Of a stretch of DNA of 5,327 bases, positions 1 through 5,327 are shown piece after piece. Below the pieces are notes generated by a model that did not search any database, was not told the DNA's origin, and saw nothing but the letters and a program-made list of their open reading frames with translations. Position 1 is the first letter of the stretch. Every line of letters begins with the position of its first letter. Origin of the DNA: an uncultured Bacteroidales bacterium (GTDB lineage Bacteria; Bacteroidota; Bacteroidia; Bacteroidales; Muribaculaceae); the NCBI GenBank assembly GCA_947175585.1, contig CAMWNL010000156.1:1-5327 (forward strand), in the 5' to 3' direction. The translations under genes and the position numbers were made by a program.

Positions 1-23
1 CCTATGCAGCTAGTCTAATTTGA
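1..23 (+). other. Possible upstream part of the TPR gene, in another frame
   Basis: Read from base 3, this stretch is open and gives YAASLI before a TGA at 21-23. The frame of the following TPR fragment has its own stop (TAA, 16-18). If one T of the TTT at 19-21 is removed, the two frames join into YAASLIEDAMDSID, which reads like a continuous amphipathic TPR helix. The upstream TPR coding sequence may therefore enter in this frame and be broken by a +1 frameshift. The alternative is that an unrelated upstream gene simply ends here. Only six codons are visible, so this is inference. Confidence 0.35.
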
Positions 24-30
24 AGACGCA

Positions 31-321
31 ATGGACTCCATTGACGTATCTATGTCAGACATTGTCGATAAGCCCGGCGCCGATGACATAAATAAAACAC
101 CTGATTTAGAAGAGGAATCCGAAGAGATTGTCGAGGAGTATACGCCTGACCTGCTTGGTTCGGCTGACCTTTACGATCACGCCGGAGACATATACTTCCG
201 CTGTGGCGAAGTCAACCGTGCCGTAGAATTCTGGCAAAAGGCTCTTGAGCGCAAGCCGGAAGATCCTGAGTTGATAAAGGCTAAAATAAAACATCGCAAG
301 ATTATCGAAAATGCCCCTTAG
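31..321 (+). CDS. C-terminal fragment of a tetratricopeptide (TPR) repeat protein
   Basis: The 96-residue product has an acidic linker (about residues 1-42, with the run EEESEEIVEEY) followed by one clear TPR unit at about 45-80. That unit includes DHAGDIYFRCGEVNRAVEFW and then ALERKPEDPEL, with the Gly/Ala/Pro pattern of a TPR helix pair. This matches the last repeat of the much longer periplasmic or lipoprotein TPR proteins that usually precede the DUF4292 lipoprotein gene in Bacteroidales. TPRs form protein-binding scaffolds, and the partner here is unknown. The protein is far shorter than that family and has no signal peptide, so ATG 31 is probably an internal Met rather than a true start. 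A one-base insertion in the TTT at 19-21 may have split the gene. It could instead be a genuine small gene. The end overlaps the next gene by 11 nt. Confidence 0.65.
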   Translation: MDSIDVSMSDIVDKPGADDINKTPDLEEESEEIVEEYTPDLLGSADLYDHAGDIYFRCGEVNRAVEFWQKALERKPEDPELIKAKIKHRKIIENAP

Positions 322-1177
322 ACAATCTGTCATAAAATCGTTTTTCTGCTGCATCCTTCTGGTCTCGACTCTGACCGGATGCCGCTCTGCTCGTAATGTC
401 TCTGCTTCCGAGGGCGTTACCTCAGGTACGGCAGTTGCTGTATCTCAGCCGTCTGATCTCTCGCCAAAACAGCAGTTTGAGACTCTCGTTGACAGCTACC
501 GGCCTTGGACTGATGTCAGCATGTCGGTTAAGTGCACTCTCCGTTCGCCCAAGAGCCTGACCGTCTCCGGTAAAGCAACTATGATTAGAGGCGAGGAATT
601 GCGGCTCTCGATGCGTATGCTTGGTTTCGAAGTCGGAGGTCTGTACATCGACCGCGACAGCATATTCTTTTACGAGAAACTCAACCATACTATGGTTGTC
701 GAATCCATGGCCAAACTCACAGCTGCCACCGGCCTGACCCTCTCTGACATTCAGGATGTGCTTCTGGGGCAGCTTGCTTATCCCGGCGCTCAACGCGGAC
801 AAGCATCGTTTATCAAAAAATTCAATATCAAGCCCGACGGTGATTTTGTAATTGCTCAGCCTCGGTCTTCAGCCCTCCCCTGGTTTTACACACTCATCTC
901 CGCTCCGGCTCCCGAACTTGTAAGCCTGACTATTTCTGCACCGCAGGGCGACGCCGAGTGTACATATCGCACACCGTTCATAACTGATGCCGGACCGGTA
1001 AGTCCGGCTGCCGACATAAAAGCCTCGTTTGGCAAACAGTCTCTTGACGCCTCTGTATCATGGTCACTTGAGACCGCCGTATGGAATAAAGGTCTCACCG
1101 CTCAGCGCTCTTTGCCTAAAGGCTACCGGCGCATACCTCTCAACCAACTGATCAAATCTCTCTCCGCAACCAAATAA
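311..1177 (+). CDS. DUF4292-like outer-membrane lipoprotein
   Basis: The 288-residue product begins with a lipoprotein signal peptide: basic residues R4 and K9, a hydrophobic core at 10-20, and a lipobox LTGC with the acylated cysteine at C24. A low-complexity Ser/Ala/Val linker follows (about 25-50). The rest looks like the beta-rich DUF4292 family, whose members resemble LolA/LolB lipoprotein carriers. Visible family-like features are the segment RGEELRLSMRMLGFEVGGLY (about 93-112), the following IDRDSIFFYEKL, and the C-terminal GYRRIPLNQ. The length is normal for the family. Its function is not established; binding of a hydrophobic ligand is inference from the fold. The start at 311 is chosen because it gives a complete signal peptide, and it overlaps the TPR gene by 11 nt, suggesting translational coupling. 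The EnvC-like gene follows after 21 nt. Confidence 0.85.
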   Translation: MPLRQSVIKSFFCCILLVSTLTGCRSARNVSASEGVTSGTAVAVSQPSDLSPKQQFETLVDSYRPWTDVSMSVKCTLRSPKSLTVSGKATMIRGEELRLSMRMLGFEVGGLYIDRDSIFFYEKLNHTMVVESMAKLTAATGLTLSDIQDVLLGQLAYPGAQRGQASFIKKFNIKPDGDFVIAQPRSSALPWFYTLISAPAPELVSLTISAPQGDAECTYRTPFITDAGPVSPAADIKASFGKQSLDASVSWSLETAVWNKGLTAQRSLPKGYRRIPLNQLIKSLSATK

Positions 1178-1198
1178 AAAACTTATATATCCTTTGCA

Positions 1199-2581
1199 AT
1201 GCACCGACTTCTGATTTTGCTATTGACATGCCTGACGATGGCCTCGGCCTTCGATTGCGATGCGGCCCAACCGAAGCGCAACGCTCAGAGCGTAAAAAAG
1301 GAGCGCCGTGCAGCAGCCGGTGAGGTCGAACGCACTCGCAAGCAGATAAATCAGAACTCTGACGAGACCCGCCGGCAACTCAACCGGCTCGCCTCACTCA
1401 ACGCCGAAGCCGAGCGCAGCAGTAGACAGATCGACGTCATCCGTCGCGAAATTGCTGATCTCGACAGCAGTATAGCGGTCACAAACGATAGCATTGCACT
1501 CATGGAGATAAATATCTCTGCTCTGCGCAACGCTTATGCCGAAAATCTCAGAGCTATGAGATCGAGACGTCAGCAGATGAGCACACTTGCGATTGTCTTT
1601 TCTGCTTCAAATTTCTCTGAGGCTTACCGCCGTTACCGCTACATGCAGCAATTCGAAAAATGGCAGAAAACCAAAACGAGACAGATTACTGAACTCGCTG
1701 ACCAAATAAAAGGACGACGCGACAAAGTCAAGGCCGACCGTCTGACACAGGCTTCAAAACTTCAGGATCTAACGGCCGAGAACGTCAAACTCGAAGTCAC
1801 TCGTGGCGAGACCGAGACTCTCGTCGCCGATCTTAAGCGCCAGGGGTCATCTCTTAAAAAAGCACTCGAAGAGAAACAGCAGCAGCTGAAAAATCTTGAC
1901 GCCGAACTTGACCGCATTATCGCCGAAGAAACCCGTAAAGCTGAGGAAGAGCGTAAAAAAGAAGACGCTCGACTTGCGGCCGAAGCAAAGAAAAAAGCTG
2001 AACAGGCGCGACTCGCGGCCGAAGCAAAAAATAATGCTAAAAAGTCTGACTCGACTGTTGCGGCAGCGACCCGACCGTCTGCTCCCGAGAAGAAAGACCC
2101 CGTCAATACTCCTCCTAAAGTCAAGACCACGGCACCCACTGCTCCGGTCACAAATATCGCCATGTCAGGCACTTTTGAGTCTAACAAAGGCAAACTCCCC
2201 TTCCCCGTTGCCGGAAAATATTCAATCGTAAGCCGGTTCGGTCTTAACAGTCACCGCGAAGTGTCAAACATTCAAGTCAATAACAGCGGTATAGACATCG
2301 AGACAGCTCCCGGTGCAACGGCCCGCGCAGTCTTCGACGGCGAAGTTTCGTCTGTTTTCCATGTCAGCGGCTATCGTAATGTCGTGATGCTGCGTCATGG
2401 CAACTACCTGACTGTCTATGCCGGCATCGACGCTCTGTCTGTAAAGAAGGGCGACAAAGTGAAAGCCGGTCAGACCTTGGGCACAATTTACTCTGACCCC
2501 GAAGACGACAATCGCACCCAGCTCCATTTTGAGGTGCGTCGCGAACGTGCCAAACTCAATCCCGAGGACTGGGTAAAATAA
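1199..2581 (+). CDS. EnvC-like murein hydrolase activator (coiled coil plus degenerate LytM/M23 domain)
   Basis: The 460-residue protein has a signal peptide with likely cleavage after A15-S16-A17. Two long charged coiled-coil stretches follow (about 35-125 and 155-255), separated by the EnvC-typical IVFSASNFSEAYRRYRYMQQ (132-151). Then comes an Ala/Lys-rich and Pro/Thr-rich linker (about 256-330) and a C-terminal LytM/M23 domain (about 335-460). Active M23 enzymes have HxxxD, an HxH motif and a further catalytic His. Here the first His is N362 (D366 kept), the catalytic His position in YAH is G409, and HxH is Q441-L-H443. Zinc binding and catalysis are therefore unlikely. As known for E. coli EnvC, such proteins activate N-acetylmuramoyl-L-alanine amidases at the septum and are controlled by FtsEX; that role here is inferred. 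The gene ends in tandem TAA stops, 12 nt before the flippase. Confidence 0.88.
   Translation: MHRLLILLLTCLTMASAFDCDAAQPKRNAQSVKKERRAAAGEVERTRKQINQNSDETRRQLNRLASLNAEAERSSRQIDVIRREIADLDSSIAVTNDSIALMEINISALRNAYAENLRAMRSRRQQMSTLAIVFSASNFSEAYRRYRYMQQFEKWQKTKTRQITELADQIKGRRDKVKADRLTQASKLQDLTAENVKLEVTRGETETLVADLKRQGSSLKKALEEKQQQLKNLDAELDRIIAEETRKAEEERKKEDARLAAEAKKKAEQARLAAEAKNNAKKSDSTVAAATRPSAPEKKDPVNTPPKVKTTAPTAPVTNIAMSGTFESNKGKLPFPVAGKYSIVSRFGLNSHREVSNIQVNNSGIDIETAPGATARAVFDGEVSSVFHVSGYRNVVMLRHGNYLTVYAGIDALSVKKGDKVKAGQTLGTIYSDPEDDNRTQLHFEVRRERAKLNPEDWVK
1967..2044 (+). repeat. Tandem 39-nt repeat (two copies) in the EnvC-like linker
   Basis: Two adjacent 13-residue units, A257-Q269 and A270-K282, both begin ARLAAEAK and share 9 of 13 residues. 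The DNA copies share the core GCGGCCGAAGCAAA. The stretch resembles the Ala/Lys-rich helical stalk of TolA and probably forms a rigid charged helix between the coiled coil and the LytM domain. Such repeats can vary in copy number between strains. Confidence 0.7.
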
Positions 2582-2593
2582 TAACGTTGTGCC

Positions 2594-3943
2594 ATGAGCC
2601 GCGAGCACAAGTCTTCACTAACCGTCCGTGTCCTTTCGGCGATTGCCATGCTTGGTTCAGCCCAGGCAGTCAATATTGTCTGCTCCGTCATCCGCGCAAA
2701 ACTCATTGCGGTCTGGCTCGGCCCCGTCGGGGTCGGCCTTAACACCATTCTTGTCAACGGTTCTAACCTCGTGTCGACCGCTACTCAACTCAACCTCCGC
2801 GATAGTTCCGTCCGCGATCTTTCATTGCACATGTCTGCTGAAGCCGCAGCTCTCAAGACTGCCGTGGTCAGGCGATGGGCCCTTATGTTGGGACTGCTCG
2901 GAGCACTCTCGGTTATCATTCTCTCTCCGGTGCTCAGTGCTACCGCTTACAACGGCTCGCTGAGTTATTCGCTTTATTTCGCCGCTCTGGCTCCGGGTGT
3001 GTTCTGCACCGCATACTCCGCCGGCGAATTTGCAGTCATGCAGGCTCGCGACCGCCTTAGGCAGATTGCGCGTGCTAACGCCGTAGCCGGACTCGCCGCA
3101 ACGGCCATTGCAATCCCACTCCTCTACTTCCTGCGTTTGCGCTCGATTGTCATCATCATCAATGTCTACTCTATCGCTGTCGCCGTCTGTGCCTATATCT
3201 GGCGTGAACCGCCGGTCAGAGTAGCCCCTCTGACCCGTCACATACTTTGGCAGCAGGGACGCGGATTCCTGATATTGGGACTTTCAATATCCTTTTCCGC
3301 CCTGCTTACTACTCTGATTAACTATATCCTCTCCGCCTACATCAACACCCGTGGAGGCGAAACAGCCCTCGGCATCTACCAGTCTGGCTATACACTTGTC
3401 AACAGCTATGTCGGCATAATTTTCTCCGCGATCGCCGTCGAATATTATCCGCGTCTGACACGCTTCATTGGCCGACCGACGATGGCGCGCACCCTCATGG
3501 CTCACGAAGTGGCGTTAGTCGTGAAACTCGTCACTCCGGTTGCAATCATTTTTGTGATTTTCTCCGATTTCTTTATCCGTTTGCTCTACTCTTCGAGTTT
3601 CGAGGCTGTCAGTCCTTTCGTGACCTACGCTATAATCGGAGCACTCTTCCGTGGTATATCTATATGCTACGCCTACCGCATTTTGGCTGCCGGTGACACT
3701 CGCGCCTACATCTTCACCGAGGCAGTCAGTGCCGTCATCGGACTCGCGCTCAACGTCATCGGCTACCGTTTGGGTTCATACGCCGGTCTCGGCATCGCTT
3801 ATATTTTGTGGTATGTGGCCTACACTGCTATTACCGCCCTTACCTGCCGCCACCGCTACGGCGTGATCCTCCCTCGCCGCCAGTGGCTTCTTATTGCTGC
3901 ATCAACCCTTCTCATCTCCATCGCTATAATAATCATCCACTGA
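2594..3943 (+). CDS. MOP-superfamily oligosaccharide flippase (Wzx/O-antigen translocase-like)
   Basis: The 449-residue product is very hydrophobic, with about 12-13 predicted membrane helices (roughly 12-32, 38-60, 96-118, 124-148, 162-180, 183-202, 225-248, 260-283, 307-328, 340-362, 373-391, 396-417, 430-448). The length and helix number fit polysaccharide-transporter flippases, which turn undecaprenyl-linked glycans from the cytoplasmic to the periplasmic face of the inner membrane. Supporting motifs are the N-terminal GPVGVGLNTIL after a helix ending in RAKLIAV, ALGIYQSGYTLVNSYVG (258-274), and AVEYYPRL (281-288), as in Bacteroidota O-antigen translocases. The substrate cannot be told: no glycosyltransferase or polymerase is visible, so this is not obviously within a capsule or LPS cluster. 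ATG 2594 gives a short basic N-tail before helix 1 and lies 12 nt after the EnvC-like gene, suggesting cotranscription. A MurJ-type lipid II flippase is less likely at this length. Confidence 0.85.
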   Translation: MSREHKSSLTVRVLSAIAMLGSAQAVNIVCSVIRAKLIAVWLGPVGVGLNTILVNGSNLVSTATQLNLRDSSVRDLSLHMSAEAAALKTAVVRRWALMLGLLGALSVIILSPVLSATAYNGSLSYSLYFAALAPGVFCTAYSAGEFAVMQARDRLRQIARANAVAGLAATAIAIPLLYFLRLRSIVIIINVYSIAVAVCAYIWREPPVRVAPLTRHILWQQGRGFLILGLSISFSALLTTLINYILSAYINTRGGETALGIYQSGYTLVNSYVGIIFSAIAVEYYPRLTRFIGRPTMARTLMAHEVALVVKLVTPVAIIFVIFSDFFIRLLYSSSFEAVSPFVTYAIIGALFRGISICYAYRILAAGDTRAYIFTEAVSAVIGLALNVIGYRLGSYAGLGIAYILWYVAYTAITALTCRHRYGVILPRRQWLLIAASTLLISIAIIIIH

Positions 3944-3951
3944 TAAACTTA

Positions 3952-3979
3952 CATACAATTAATTTCATACAATTAATTT
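3952..3979. repeat. Perfect 14-bp tandem duplication
   Basis: CATACAATTAATTT occurs twice back to back (3952-3965 and 3966-3979), just after the flippase stop codon. Two exact adjacent copies suggest a recent slippage duplication or paired binding sites. The sequence is very AT-rich, which lowers its specificity. Confidence 0.85.
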
Positions 3980-3996
3980 TTATTATGAAATTAATT
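3971..3996. repeat. 9-bp inverted repeat, possible weak terminator
   Basis: AATTAATTT (3971-3979) pairs exactly with AAATTAATT (3988-3996) across an 8-nt loop. It lies 27 nt after the flippase stop and could form a hairpin that marks the end of the envelope operon. The stem has only A-T pairs and no U-tract follows it directly, so intrinsic terminator activity is doubtful. Confidence 0.3.
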
Positions 3997-4001
3997 CCAT
4001 C

Positions 4002-5327
<1,326 letters not shown>

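Noticed and set aside
1188..1196. TATCCTTTG, near match to the TAnnTTTG promoter box before the EnvC-like gene
   Set aside because: The spacer is three bases instead of two, and the box ends 2 nt before the ATG, so transcription would start inside the coding region.
1762..2193. 143-codon antisense open frame
   Set aside because: It is a Ser/Ala/Phe-rich mirror of the Lys/Glu/Ala-rich EnvC coiled coil and has no domain or signal features of its own.
1896..2231. 111-codon + strand frame inside the EnvC-like gene
   Set aside because: Its Lys/Arg/Pro/Leu-rich product is a shifted reading of the repetitive linker, within a well-supported gene.
2822..3241. 139-codon antisense open frame within the flippase
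   Set aside because: The product is polar with no recognisable motif and lies fully opposite a clear membrane protein gene.

Overview
The window reads as chromosomal DNA from a member of the Bacteroidales (phylum Bacteroidota), most likely a gut organism close to the Muribaculaceae. This rests on gene content and order (TPR protein, DUF4292-type lipoprotein, EnvC-like LytM protein), the lack of Shine-Dalgarno sequences before the starts, and a Bacteroidota-style TAnnTTTG promoter box. The genus is inference. All five recognisable genes are on the + strand, and I see no RNA genes, insertion sequences or CRISPR arrays.

Left part (1-3943): a tightly packed run that looks like one operon for cell-envelope work. 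It begins with the C-terminal piece of a TPR protein (to 321), whose reading frame appears to be broken by one extra base near position 19-21. An outer-membrane-type lipoprotein (311-1177) overlaps it by 11 nt. After 21 nt comes an EnvC-like coiled-coil/LytM protein (1199-2581), and 12 nt further a polytopic MOP-superfamily flippase (2594-3943). The probable roles are lipoprotein or envelope maintenance, activation of peptidoglycan amidases at division, and transfer of a lipid-linked glycan across the inner membrane.

Gap (3944-4068): an AT-rich 125-nt intergenic region. It holds a perfect 14-bp tandem duplication, a 9-bp inverted repeat, and a cluster of GGTTA/TAACC half-sites around a good -7 promoter box. 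This looks like the regulated promoter of the next gene.

Right part (4069 to the window edge): the first 419 codons of a secreted LacZ-type glycoside hydrolase family 2 beta-galactosidase. An extra domain of about 130 residues, probably a ricin-type beta-trefoil lectin, lies between the signal peptide and the GH2 sugar-binding domain. The TIM barrel with the catalytic glutamates lies beyond the window. The gene appears to be its own transcription unit for glycan degradation, separate from the envelope operon.

No clearly new system is visible. The points most worth a second look are the possible frameshift at the left edge, the dyad that brackets the beta-galactosidase promoter box, and the lectin-GH2 architecture.
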